Of a stretch of 64,000 nt of DNA, positions 35,184-46,608 are shown in pieces. The notes beneath the pieces were generated by a model that was not told where the DNA came from, searched no databases, and worked only from the letters and a program-made list of their open reading frames with translations. The position numbers and the translations under genes were made by a program. This DNA is from Hibiscus mutabilis (taxonomy: Eukaryota > Streptophyta > Magnoliopsida > Malvales > Malvaceae): positions 42,887,834 through 42,951,833 of the forward strand of contig CM033745.1 of NCBI GenBank assembly GCA_019671005.1. The letters are read 5' to 3'. Within the stretch, counting starts at the first letter, position 1. Every line of letters begins with the position of its first letter.

Positions 35184-35345
35184 CTCATTGTGTCAGGGTG
35201 GACTACGGTCCAAGGCTAAGGCCCCTATTTGGCGACAGACGAAGGGTATGTATGTGGTCTTCGGCGACAGTAGGAGGGTTGACCAGCACTACGATGCATC
35301 TTGTGGCGGCAGTTGGTTGGAGACTCGATTACCTATACAAACTAA
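35184..35345 (+). other. Conserved triple GGCGACAG block (solo LTR I)
   Basis: GGCGACAG at about 35230 and 35263, GGCGGCAG near 35305; the flanking text matches element E's block closely. Confidence 0.8.
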
Positions 35346-36245
35346 GTACCAAGGGGGTTGTTTAAATGATAACAAATGAAATATCAATCCTATAATACAT
35401 GTTACTTGACATTAAAGCCATGAATTGTATTTTACTTGTCATGGAAACATGAATTGCTTGAGACTTGATATGAGATGTATTGTTACTTGACATGTAAACC
35501 ATGCAATGTTCAATATTTGGTATGTCAACTTGATTTACTTGGTAAATGTATACCATTCGAATGTTTAGATAACATATTTCCTGGTATTGCTTGCCTTGTT
35601 ACTCTAATGAGATATAATTCATGCCTATTGCTTGCTAGATTGTTCGAATGATATACATGTTTGGTGATTTTGATTCTTGATTGACTTGAAATGCTTATAA
35701 GCTTTAGTTAGGTAGACTTGGTAAATGGCTAAATAACATGATAAATGGTTAGAACTAGTTACTACCTCACTAATTGCATATTTTGTACTTATCACTCTTG
35801 TTTTCATTCTTCCCAACCATAGGATAAAGGATTCGATCGTTGCTTGATCTTTAAGCCTGATTTCTTGAGCTCGAAGCAAGACACAAGCATAGCTAAAGTA
35901 TGGTTCATACTTGTTTTGTACTCCCCTAGTTGGTGGCACTTAGATTGTACCTAGTGGACTAGTGCACGCATTTTTGAATACTTGAATACTTGTATATATG
36001 TGTTCTTGGATGGGCCTACTATGTTATGATCTTGGTTGACAATGTGAAACAAGTTTGTATTGAACTTAAATTATATGTAATGGAAAGGTGTTTTGCTGCG
36101 CATATATGAATATACAAATGGAATGATCAAGTGATTGATCTAGTTTATATTGTGCCATTCGAATGCCTTGGAAATTATATGGACACTTGTGTGTGAACAT
36201 ACCTTGTTGTAAGTGTTTTGTGTGTTTGTATAGTGAATGCTGAAT

Positions 36246-36250
36246 GGTAT
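36246..36250. other. Target-site duplication GGTAT, left copy of solo LTR J
   Basis: Matches 40126-40130 exactly. Confidence 0.93.
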
Positions 36251-37454
36251 TATAACACCCCTTACTCGGGCTAGTAGTAACCCGGTTCGAGAGCGTTACT
36301 TAACAAGCAAACAAGGACATACTTAGACATCAAAATCATCAAAGGCATTCGAATGACATCAAGAACAAGCAAGCATTCCTAGTTAGCTAACAAGTAAGCT
36401 CCCATTTGTTTCCAAATCATCCAAGACATTCGAAATAGACCAAGCAAGAAGAAACAAGCATTCGAACAAGGCATGGCAACCAATCATACATTTCTTTTCA
36501 TGCAAGCAACCTCATATGTAACTTCAATTTCATCTTATACCATTCGGCTATCTATACAAAACCACTAGATTATTACCTTTCATGCTTACATTACAAGATA
36601 TTACTTACATGGTTCGTATTACAACATTCATTTCTTGTTATCTATCATATTCAAATTACCTAAGTGTAACATGCTTTCTAATTCAATTCATTGTTCCTTA
36701 GCTTTAAACATTTAGTCATTTCATTCCTACAATTACTAAGCATAATTATCTAACCTTCAATAGCATGTATCTAGTTCCATTCAAGCCTATTTCAATACCT
36801 AACCATTCGGCCAATTACAATATCATACAATAAGGCATGTAACTAGTTCATTCAAGTCATTCCTTACACCTAACTATTCGGCAATCACCATCCAATCACA
36901 CAACAATACTTTCACCATGGAAATCCTATACAAGATATGAAGCATTCGAATGGTAGGTCAAGCAAGCATGGTTCAATCATCCTATACCCAATTCAAGCAA
37001 GACATGTTCATAGCAAAGCATTCGATTCATATCAAGGTAAGCTAGATCAAACATTATATCATTCAACTTAAATCCAAGTATGCGCAACCAATACCATTCA
37101 TTACATGATAATTAAATTCATTACATACATGTTACTAAGTTCATAACATAGATAGGCCCATCAAGACATTATATACAAGCTTCAAAATGCATGATCAAGC
37201 TATCTATATACATCTAGTGCCCCTATTCTAGGAGATATACAAAACAAGTATGAAATCATACTTAGGCAAACTTGAGTGTCTTGCTTCTTGTTCTAGGTAA
37301 CAAGCTTCAAGATCAAGCAACCTCGTATCCTTTATCCTGTAGGTTGGGAAGAATGAAAACAAGAGTGATAAGTGCAAGCATGTACTTAGTGAGGTAGTAA
37401 CTAGACTATCCATTTGTTATTTCAAGTTTCATGTCTTTTAATCAAATGTAGACC

Positions 37455-37560
37455 TAGCTAAGGCTTTCAAGCATCAAGAGTGATCTTAGCTAGTCTTTCA
37501 AACATCAAGAGTGATCTTAGCTAGGCTTTCAAGCATCAAGATTATCCTATCTAAGGATAG
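37455..37560 (-). repeat. ~33-bp tandem repeat, about three copies
   Basis: GCATCAAGAGTGATCTTAGC followed by TAGTCTTTCAA recurs about three times. Shorter versions occur at the same place in the other minus-strand LTRs (near 25530, 47620, 55360 and 59960). Confidence 0.75.
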
Positions 37561-38011
37561 CAAGCATTCGGCCAACAAGTATAAGCAACAAGAAGTCATA
37601 CCTCATGAATTAAGCACACATGCTTGCTAAACAAGAAATTAATGAATCATGCTTTCAAGTCAAGTAACATACATTTATTTTCATTTAAGACAAGTATCAT
37701 GTAATGTAGGATTGCTATTTCAATTGTTATTCATTAAAAAAACCCTTGGTAATTAGTTTGTATAGGTAATCGAGCCTCCAACCAACTGTCGCCCCAAGAT
37801 GTACCATAGTGCTGGTCAACCCTCCTACTGTCGCCAAAGACAACATGTGTACCCTCCATCTATCACCAAATAGGGGCCTTAGCCCTGGACCGTAGTCCAC
37901 CAGTACACAATGAGCTCTAGACTCTAAGGCATGACCTTCTACCTAGTCCAACTAGCTACCAAGGTTGTTCGATTTACCATTTATTCAAGTTTATCAAGAT
38001 CAAGATCATGT

Positions 38012-38175
38012 TCATGTCAATCAAGTTCAATTCATGTTAGGCCCTTAGGCCATTGACCCATAGCTCACATGTCAAGTAGTTTCAAGATCAAGATTGTGTC
38101 GATCAAGTTCATTTCATATTGATCCCTTAGGCCATTGAGCCATAGCTCACATATCAAGTAGTTTCAAGATCAAGA
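38012..38175 (-). repeat. ~82-bp tandem duplication in solo LTR J
   Basis: The segment running through CCCTTAGGCCATTGA, CATAGCTCACAT and TCAAGTAGTTTCAAGATC occurs twice in a row. Solo LTR G and both M LTRs have it once. Confidence 0.8.
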
Positions 38176-40125
38176 TTATGTCAATCATGTTCTTTAGCAT
38201 TCAATCACATGCACCATAGCACATTCAAGCACCAAGATACCATACAATCATGCTTAGCATTCGAAATAGACATGTATTCAAGGCTAGGATCAAGTTTCAT
38301 GTGTTTATTAAGTCAAGTTCATGCTTAGATTCATTATCATGTCAAGAATGTAACAAAATACATTGGTTAGGACCTAGTCCTAACCCTAGAGGTAACTACA
38401 CTCACAATACTCCAAGCTAGCTAGTCTTGGATCCACACTCCTTTGTCCTTAGCTTTAGATTGTTCCAACCTTTCCTCTACCACCAAGTTCAATCCTGGTT
38501 CTAACACATTACAAGCATAAGCATGTCAAAACATGATCACAAGGTCATTTAATTCAAGACAAGGTTACAAGCATATAACATACACATATTGGGCAGCATG
38601 CTCTTGTACATTGTCCATTATACTTAACTACAGTTTTCTACATTCTAGTTCATGTAAAAAAGACATATTTCAAGGCCTAAAACTGTTTACAAGACAGTTT
38701 GCAAAATGCCACAAAACAGTGTGCATTTGCCTGTGCAGTTGCTGCCAGGCAGCTTGCACTCCAGTCACTAAATCAAGCATATCTTTCATTTCGTACGTCA
38801 GAATTTCAATTGATTTACACCGTTGGAAAGCTAAAAAAATTGTATTTATGAACATATAAGGCTTGCATTTTAGTTCTTAGCCAATCAATACAGTTATTAA
38901 CTTAAAGATAGGGCATCTTGCTATACTGGGCAGTTTGCACTATCTCTAGTATTTCTTCTCTACATTTCCGTACACAACCAAGAGTTTAGCTCTGTTTTCT
39001 CCTAATGAATTTAGACATTCCAAGGTGTTTTCCATAAAAATTTCACCCTTAAATTCATTATACACAATATTTAGTGATTTTTCAAAGTTACTGCCCATAA
39101 CAGAGCATTCTGGGCAGATTACACGAGGTTGGATTTCTAGCTTCTTAACTCATTTTAGCAAGGTCCTAACATGGAAATTATATTCATGTTCATGTTCATA
39201 TATGTCTAGGTCATCATAATTCACCTAACAATGTTCTTAAAATAGAGCACAATCATGTTGAACCTAGTTTGATCTATTTGATCACATTTACACATCAATT
39301 CATCAACTAGGCAGTCCATTAGCTAATTTAACTAGTTCAATTAGGTGTAGTCATTTTCCAGCAACACATGTATTCAATTCAATCTTATTTTTACCTAGCA
39401 ACATGCTCTAAACAGGGTTCTATGTTCATTTAACATATTTACACAATTCCTCAATCAAAACAGTCCCTAATCAAGATTGTTTCCTATCATGTTCATAATT
39501 CCCAGATTTCTGGCAACTATACATATATCCTATATCAAATTGGTTACTAGGAATTACAATTTCAAGTTCAATTTGAATCTAGCATGCTCCCGACACACAT
39601 ATAAATCATCCAATTCATCAAGACAACAAGAACATCATTCAAACAATCTATAGCAAGTTAGGTTCAAGCATTATACCTTCTCCAAGCTTAATTTGATCAA
39701 TGGATGGATTATGAAGCTTGAATTGAAGGTGTTTGCATGCAAAATTATCTCCCCTTTCTCTTTATATGTTTCGGCCAAGTTGGATAACAATGGGAAGGAA
39801 GATGACAATATTTTTGGTTATTTTCCTCCCCGAGCATGAGTCGTCATCCTAATCGGCACATGTTCTCCTTGGAAGAGGACATGTGTCAAGGCCTCCATTT
39901 AATTTATATTTTACATGCAATCAATAGGATTTTGCATGTTCACATTTCCATCCTTTCATTTATGCCTACTAGTTTTCATTTCAATTCAATTTAGTTCAAT
40001 TTCACTTAATTGATTTATAAGGATGGTCAATGTTCATTCTTCTTTTAAATTTATCAACTTAGGGATTCAATTAGCCTATTGTTTAGATAGTAGTAACATT
40101 ACTAGGCCAATTTTAGGGTGTTACA

Positions 40126-40130
40126 GGTAT
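40126..40130. other. Target-site duplication GGTAT, right copy of solo LTR J
   Basis: Matches 36246-36250; solo LTR I resumes here. Confidence 0.93.
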
Positions 40131-40489
40131 GATTTGTTTGGAGACAAGAAACATGCAATTGTGTGTTCAAATGATCAAGTTTATTAATTTAGGTATGAAT
40201 TATTATATGGATCAATCTAAGGAACAATGAAATGAAATGGAAGCATGTTTATATACTTAGGCCATTCGAATGATAGTGGTATGATGAAGTTAATGGAATT
40301 GTTAAAGTAGTAACTTACAATGACTTGAAATAAAAATGTGAGATTGCTTGCTTGATAAGTTAAGTGTCTTGGTTGCTTGCTAGTTAAGTAAATTATCTAA
40401 TAGGGATGAGTTAATCTATTCTTGCCTTGTTCTTGCATGATAACGCTCCTGAGCCGGTTTCCTACTAACCCGGGGTAGGGGGTGTTACA

Positions 40490-41949
40490 AAAGCAAAGGC
40501 TAATATCGAAACATGTCAATCCTAACTTCACATCTATCCAACCAAACTGTTGCCAATCTCCGTACAACTCTCTTGTTACCTCCTACTGTCGCCAATAACA
40601 TTTCATAACTCAATAGGGTGCCCCCCGAGTTGTAGCTCGTGGACCGTAGTCCCAAGGCAGACCAAGTATCACACTCTAATATCCAAGGACTTCCATTGAA
40701 AGAGAGACTTAGATATCTTATCTCATTCAAGAATCAATTCAAGCAAGGTATAGAAACATCATGCTTTAGCCCTTAGGCCAATTGAGCCTTAGCTCTTCAA
40801 TTACTTTTTACGTTTTCAAGTGTTTCATGTTCAAGGCAAGACAATTCATATTCACGGATCACATTCAAGCAAGTTATATCAAGGTCAAGCTTAGCCCTTA
40901 GGCCAATGGAGCCTTAGCTCAACATTTTGCAATTTAACTTGTTATTCAAGTAAACATTTTACATATGCAATCTTAGGCATCAAGCAAGGTTGTTATTTCA
41001 TGACTTAATTCATGTTATCAAGTATTTTCATCATAGAAATCCATACAATCAAGCATTCGATGGTTCACACCAAAGGCATCAAGAATCAAGCATTTACATC
41101 ATAGAGCACTATCAAGCAAGCATTCAAATAAGTCATATCCAAGGCATGAAATCATACATTTGTTTTCACTTTTCTTTCTAATTAATTTATCAATTTGCAT
41201 GCTATTACTTACTCACAATTTTATTTTAGTCCAATATTCCCTTTTTATTCGTATTCAAGTTAAATTAACTCATTATCATGGCATATCAATAGCAAGAAGG
41301 TAGTCATGCATATTTGGTTAGAACCTAGGTCCTAACCCTATAGTAAACTACACTCACAATACTCCAAGCTAGCTTATTTGTCTTGTATCCAAGTCCCCTT
41401 ATTTTTAGCTTTCGAATGCTCCACTCTTTCTTCCTCCACAAGATTTACTCCTTGCTCTAACAATTCATACAAGTAAATGCATGTCAAACAAGGTACATTG
41501 AGCATAATAATTACCCATCTCAAGCAGTCAATATGTTTACACAATCACTTAACATGGCAACAATATTCATATATTTCATGTAAGGCACAGGCAGTATATT
41601 CATAGATATACATTAATGCACATTATTACAATTGTTTACATTCCAATTTGGGCAAAACAGGGCAGTAACCAAACTGTCCAAAGCTGTTTACAAAATAGTT
41701 TACAAAACTATTCAAGACATCTAAACTGCTACTGCGAGGCAGTAGGTGCACTGCTTATTTAAACATACACAACATTCATTCCGTACGTCAGAATTTCAAA
41801 CTATTTAAACCGTTAGAAATCTAACTTAACTATCTTTCTAACCATATAGGCCTTGCATTTTTATTCTTTTTAATTAATATAGTTTTTAACTTAAAGACAG
41901 GTCAAGTTACACCACTGGACAATTTGCACTGTCCCTAGAGTTTTATTTC
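40490..41949 (-). mobile_element. LTR H, second segment
   Basis: Resumes after solo LTR I, beginning with the AAAGC duplication. It has a shortened GGCGACAG-type block (40548-40645), two copies of a CCCTTAGGCCAATTGAGCC unit (40770-40925), the palindrome with centre CCTAGG (41316-41337), a CCGTACGTCAGAATTTC block near 41781, and the second hairpin (41917-41934). It is interrupted at 41950 by element K after ATTTC. No coding sequence. Confidence 0.75.
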
Positions 41950-44070
41950 TGTAACATACTCTAACCACCCTAGTAGGATTAGGTAAGTTACTACAATTAC
42001 AATCAAATATTCATTCAATTTAAGGTAGAGAATTCAATTCGTTTTAGGTCTTTCTTGCTCATTAAGAAAGGTTTCGAATATGTGAGGACCTATAATGCAC
42101 TTTGTTATCAAAATCAATACTAATTAAAACTTACTCGATTCCCAAGCAATCATTCGAACTAGATGAAAAGCCTATTAGGTAATTTCAACATTAAATGTAA
42201 CTATCAAGCTTTCCAATAAGTGATTTACATGTTTCACTTATGTAACCTTAATCAAACATATGTGCTTACAAAGTTATACATACCATTCGACCAATTCTCT
42301 AAATGATCTAGGTGGTTCATGTCTAACACGTAGATTACTACATTTACTTAATGTTAACTAGCCAACTTCAATAGATCTATTCAACCATTTTATGTATAAT
42401 TCAACCATAGAAACCTAACATTCGGCTAACAAGCACACAAGTTCATTAAAGTGCATACATGCTCATATATATACATACCATACTCTTATAGATCATTGAT
42501 GAGCTTAATTTATACAAACCATAACTAAGTGATCATAAATATACATGCCTTAGGAGCCACCATCCTAGGAGAACTATAACCAGATGGAAACATACTCTTT
42601 CAAGCAAAATGTGACTTGTACGAGCTTAAACTTCGAGATAGAATCCAATAGCAACCTGAATCGTCCAAATGAGACTTGAATAAGCAAAGCTTAGTGAGCG
42701 AGTTAAATTTACAAGGCAATCAATAAAACAAGTCTCAACTACGAACCATCTAATAGATGGTATGGTTCCCTCATCAACAAGAAACCGTTCGAAGCAATGA
42801 AAACAATACTAGATACTTTCGCTAAATTTTCAATCCAATATCAATACAAGGCTTAATGTTTAGACAAGCTCAATCTTCCAATTCGATTAGCAATAGGTAT
42901 GTCATGTCATTTAAACATAATCAATGATCAAGCAATATTTCAATGTCAATATTTCATGGCATTCGATATTCCTTTACCATCAAGTAATCTCATATAAACA
43001 ATGTTCAAGCAATGTTTCAATGTCAATATTTCATAGCATTCAATATTTCTTTACCATCAAGTAATCTCATATAAACAATGTTCTAGCAATGTTTGAATGT
43101 CAATATTTCATGGCATTTGATATTCTTTTATCATCAAGTAATCTCATATAAAAATGTTCAAGCAATGTTTCAATGTCAATATTTCATGGCATTTGATATT
43201 CCTTTACCATCAAGTAATCTCATATAAACAATGTTCAAGCAATGTTTCCATGTCAATATTTCATAGCATTTGATATTCCTTTACCATCAAGTAATCTCAT
43301 ATAAACAATGTTCAAGCAATGTTTCAATGTTTCAATGTTACAATGTTTCAATGTTACAATCAATTAATGCAATTCAATATGACAATAGATTCAATGTATA
43401 TGATGTATAAGTTCATTTTAAGTATAGCCTTAAGAATCGATTACTCGGTCTAGATACTCGAGTCTCCAACCAAACTGTCGCCAATAACAATAGACAATAT
43501 GGTACCAAGTACCTGGTCAAATCCCTCCTACTGTTGCCAATGACCAATAACAATACTTCCCTCTTACTGTGGCCAATTAGGGACCAATGTCCCGGATCGT
43601 AGTCCACCCCTACAATGAGCTCTATAGACTATATGGCATGTCAACTATATCTAAGACAGACTCGAGATCAAGGCTTTCAATAGTTATCACTTTCAATCAA
43701 TTAAAAGCATGATTTAATTCAATATGCACATTTTGTGCCAATATCCCCTTTCAATCGAATAGGGCTCAAGTCAATACCAATTTCAATGTTTCAATAGTCA
43801 ATGAAGGTGTGTCAATCAATATGTCATTAAACAATGAATTAAGTTGCTTCTATCTATAACATCATGCTTCAATTCAATATGGTTCAATTAGGTAATAAGC
43901 ATATCATGACAAACAATAGCGATTCAAGCATGGTTCACAATCAAGTAACCACTCAAAATAGTACTTACCTTGCTAATGCTCCATAGAAAGCTTATTATAC
44001 GATTTACACTCAAGAATCAATAAGAATTACAAATCAGAAATAGACTTGGAGAGGTTACCCCCTCTCCAAA
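41950..44070 (-). repeat. Element K 3' LTR, truncated (same family as F)
   Basis: It starts TGTAACATACTCTAACCAC, the reverse complement of the end of element F's LTR, and follows F's LTR backwards as far as F's position ~20350. At TCCAAA (44065-44070) it switches abruptly to RT coding sequence of element M. The missing LTR start, K's integrase and M's left LTR were therefore lost together. It includes a 77-bp tandem repeat and the triple GGCGACAG-type block at 43455-43620. Confidence 0.9.
42929..43313 (-). repeat. 77-bp tandem repeat, five copies
   Basis: The unit starts CAAGCAATGTTTCAATGTCA and ends CATATAAACAATGTT. Five copies are followed by a partial one and a short TTCAATGTTACAATG run to about 43370. 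Copy three lacks one base near its end. Element F's LTR has about three diverged copies. Confidence 0.92.
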
Positions 44071-44775
44071 ATTCACACTTAGAGAACTTTGTGAACAATT
44101 GATGTTCTCAGAGAGTTTACAATACAATTCGAAGGTGTTCAGAATGTTCTTCCTTATTCCGAGAATACATTAGGATGTCATCAATGAAGGCGACCGCAAA
44201 CTTGTCAAGATAGGGCTTGAATACATGGTTCATGAGGTCCATGAAAGCAGCCGGAGCATTTGTTAACCAGAATGGCATTACAAGGAATTCAAAGTGGCCA
44301 TATCGAGTACAAAAGGCTGTCTTAGGTACATCTTCTTCTTTTACCCTCATTTGATAGTCTCTCGATCGATCTTTGAGAACACTGAAGCATCATTGAGTTG
44401 ATCGAAGAGATCTTCTATCCTTGGGAGAGGATACCGATTCTTGATAGTAAGCTTGTTCAATTGTCTGTAGTCAATACAGAGTCTTATAGTCCCGTCTTTT
44501 TCTTCACAAACAAGACTAGAACACCCCAGGGAGATAAGCTAGGCCGAATAAAGCCTTTGTCTTGTAGCTCTTGGAGTTGCTTCTTGAGTTCTTTCAATTC
44601 AACATGTGACATTCGATAAGGTGTGATGTACACCGGAGTTGTTCCAAGTTGAACTTCAATCTCGAACTCTGCTTCTCTGGTTGGAGGGAGACCAGGGAGT
44701 TCATTGGGAAAAATATCAATGAATTCAGATAAAATTGGCATACTAGGTAATCCAAATTTAAGTTCATCTTGCATA
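44071..44775 (-). pseudogene. pol: M-short reverse transcriptase (truncated)
   Basis: Read on the minus strand: FIDIFPNELPGLPPTREAEF, YRMSHVELKELKKQLQEL, DKGFIRPSLSPWGVLVLFVK up to a frameshift near 44490. Then YRQLNKLTIKNRYPLPRIED, a damaged SKID segment near 44370, MRVKEEDVPKTAFCTRYGHF, MPFWLTNAPAAF (usual GLTNAP), and catalytic FIDD at 44177-44188. It ends in the KFSKCEF segment at the junction with element K's LTR. RNase H and integrase of this copy are gone. Confidence 0.93.
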
Positions 44776-45200
44776 GTCATGGAGCAAAGATAGAGGTCAG
44801 TTTTCTATGAATTAGGAGGATTGATTCCTTTCCTAAACCTTGGAGATACAGTCTCCTATTTTGGCAATCTATCCAGGCTTCATGTTTGCTTAACCAATCT
44901 ATTTCTAACACTAGATCAAACTCACAAGAAGGTAAGACATAAAGGTCCATGGGAAAAGGCACATTTCAAATGCTTATAGGGTATTGCTTGCAAAGGAAGT
45001 TAATAGGCATATTTACTCCTATAGGGTTCGAAACTACAAGGCTAGTCTTATCAAGTTTGGGTTTTAAGTTTAACTTGGCAATCATGGAAGAACATATAAA
45101 AGAGTGGGTAGAACCCGAATCAATCAAAGCATATGCAGGACTTGAATTTAATTCAACAATACATGCAATAACATTAGATGCTTCTTCTTCCACTTTCCCA
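44776..45200 (-). pseudogene. pol: M-short protease domain
   Basis: Minus-strand frame with VELNSSPAYALIDSGSTHSF, so the D-S-G triad is intact, then SSMIAKLNLKPKLDKTSL and SNPIGVNMPINFLCKQYPIS, a stop near 44966, and LVLEIDWLSKHEAWIDCQNR in the next frame. Gag lies just upstream on the minus strand (higher coordinates) in a different register. The motif is sound but the frame is not. Confidence 0.92.
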
Positions 45201-46451
45201 CAAATGTGGTAGATTCGAGAAGGGGCTTAGGATTCTTGGTGTGTAGGTGCTGAATATTGGCCTCTACTTTTGCTTTGATTCCCAGACTGAGCTTGTCTCG
45301 GGCCCTTATTTCGATTAGATGGAGCTGAACTAGCATTTGCAGGAGTTCGAGTTAGAACCTTGTTAGGATTCTGAGGATAATCCCGGATATAATGATCAGA
45401 GGCTCCACATAAGAAACACAAATTCTATTGAGTTCTGCATTGCCTGGTGTGGTGCTTCAGACAGAACTTGCATGTAGGATATTGAACAGCTTTGCCAAAA
45501 TTCCCCATACTATTAACAAAGATGATCGGGGCTGAAGGCTTAGTTACCGATTGAGGTCTCGGTATGTAATTTCTTTTCTGAACATGAGTGTAATTCGAGA
45601 AGTGATTTTTGGAGTGTTTAGGCTTTTTTGACTGCCAATGAGGCTTGTCATCATTTCTGGATCGTTTGTCCTTCCAGGAATTACAACTCTTGCGTTTCTC
45701 AAAGGCCTTCATCTTTGCCTCGATTGCAATATCTCGGTTGCAATATTGGCCTCAATTTATCATTCAGTCCATCGATGAACATCCGACACTTATCAGCATC
45801 AGTTTTGATGTCTTCCAACCCGTACTTGCAATACTTGCAGAAGTCACTCACGTATTGTTCAATGGGTCGGCCACATTGCTTAAGATACAAGAAATGCTTC
45901 CAGTGCTCAGTCAGGTACTATTCAAAGATGTATTTCTTCCTGAATTCCTCGAGGAAGAATTTCCAAGTTACAAGTTCAGTAGGAGCAGTCAGGGTAGAGG
46001 CTTCCCACCAGCTTAGAGCTTCATCTGCCAATAAGGCTATGGCACTTTCGAGTTTGTGCTCATCGGGAGATGGTAGTTGCTTAGTCAAGATTCGAGTAGT
46101 GGCCTCTAACCAGTATTCAACTACTTCGGGGTTGGCTTCATTAGTGCTAGTAAAAGTATAGGCCCGGTGTTGAGCCAGCTTGTCAATTGGAGCTCTGTTT
46201 GGCGCAACAACATAAGGAACAATAGGATGATCTTGTTTTAAAGCAGTTACTAGATGATTGAACATCTCCTTCATACTCAGGAGACATTCCTGCTGCACAT
46301 GATTTATAGCAGGAGCTTCCTGTTAAGTAGCAGCTTGGGCTCGGTGTTGAGTTTGTTGTTGTGGAGGATTCTGCTCCATCCTTCCACTGTCTTCTTCATT
46401 CGAGGAGCCTTCAGGACTTTCATTGTCTCAACCAAGTCTCGTTTTAGATAT
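45201..46451 (-). pseudogene. gag: M-short gag, start codon lost
   Basis: The expected start aligned with other gags is ATA instead of ATG (46449-46451, read on the minus strand). The core is well kept at 45918-46298: KEMFNHLVTALKQDHP, DKLAQHRAYTFTSTNEAN, YWLEATTRIL, LLADEALSWWEASTL. Then come FCKYCKYG, KCRMFIDGLND, a basic region, and zinc knuckles CKFCLKHHTRQC and CFLCGASDHYIRDY. In the last one Tyr replaces the final Cys, as in M-long. Several frame changes occur near 45420 and 45900. Confidence 0.93.
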
Positions 46452-46590
46452 TCTACGTTCAAATAGAACAATTAGGGATTCAGTTTAATAAGCAAGACAC
46501 AAGCTATTCAATACAAGTCTCCTAGGTGGTACAAGTATCCTACATGATGCATGATAGCTCGATTTAGTCCTAGAATCGACTAAACCTAGA

Positions 46591-46602
46591 GCTCTGATAC
46601 CA
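46591..46602 (-). other. Primer-binding site of M-short
   Basis: GCTCTGATACCA on the plus strand is the reverse complement of TGGTATCAGAGC, the perfect initiator tRNA-Met site, six bases from the LTR at 46609. Confidence 0.95.
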
Positions 46603-46608
46603 AATAAA

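Larger units (their letters stand above)
36251..40125 (-). mobile_element. Solo LTR J (3875 bp, minus) inside solo LTR I
   Basis: It starts TATAACACCCCTTACTCGGG and ends AGGGTGTTACA, with perfect GGTAT at both flanks. The terminal TG is TA here, a G-to-A change at the most conserved end base. The closest relative is solo LTR G: both end in GCCAATTTTAGGGTGTTACA and share long stretches. It holds a ~33-bp repeat around 37455-37560, the triple GGCGACAG block (37765-37925), an ~82-bp duplication (38012-38175), the palindrome (38365-38385) and hairpin segments near 38928 and 39091. Confidence 0.95.
33212..40489 (+). mobile_element. Solo LTR I (plus), split by solo LTR J
   Basis: It starts TGTAACACCCTAAACATGG and ends GGTAGGGGGTGTTACA, flanked by perfect AAAGC (33207-33211 and 40490-40494). 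Without J the LTR is about 3.4 kb. It contains the best example of the first hairpin (34051-34075), the GGACAGT-GCAA-ACTGTCC hairpin (34209-34226), a TGACGTACGG block near 34354, the palindrome at 34763-34783, the triple GGCGACAG block (35184-35345) and the CCTAGTTGGTGGCACT block near 35926. No gene is seen; frames such as 35625-35939 are chance. Confidence 0.95.

Noticed and set aside
45628..46161. 177-codon plus-strand frame and its 123-codon neighbour
   Set aside because: Antisense of M-short gag, which explains the sequence fully on the minus strand; the same holds for 57938-58411 opposite M-long gag.
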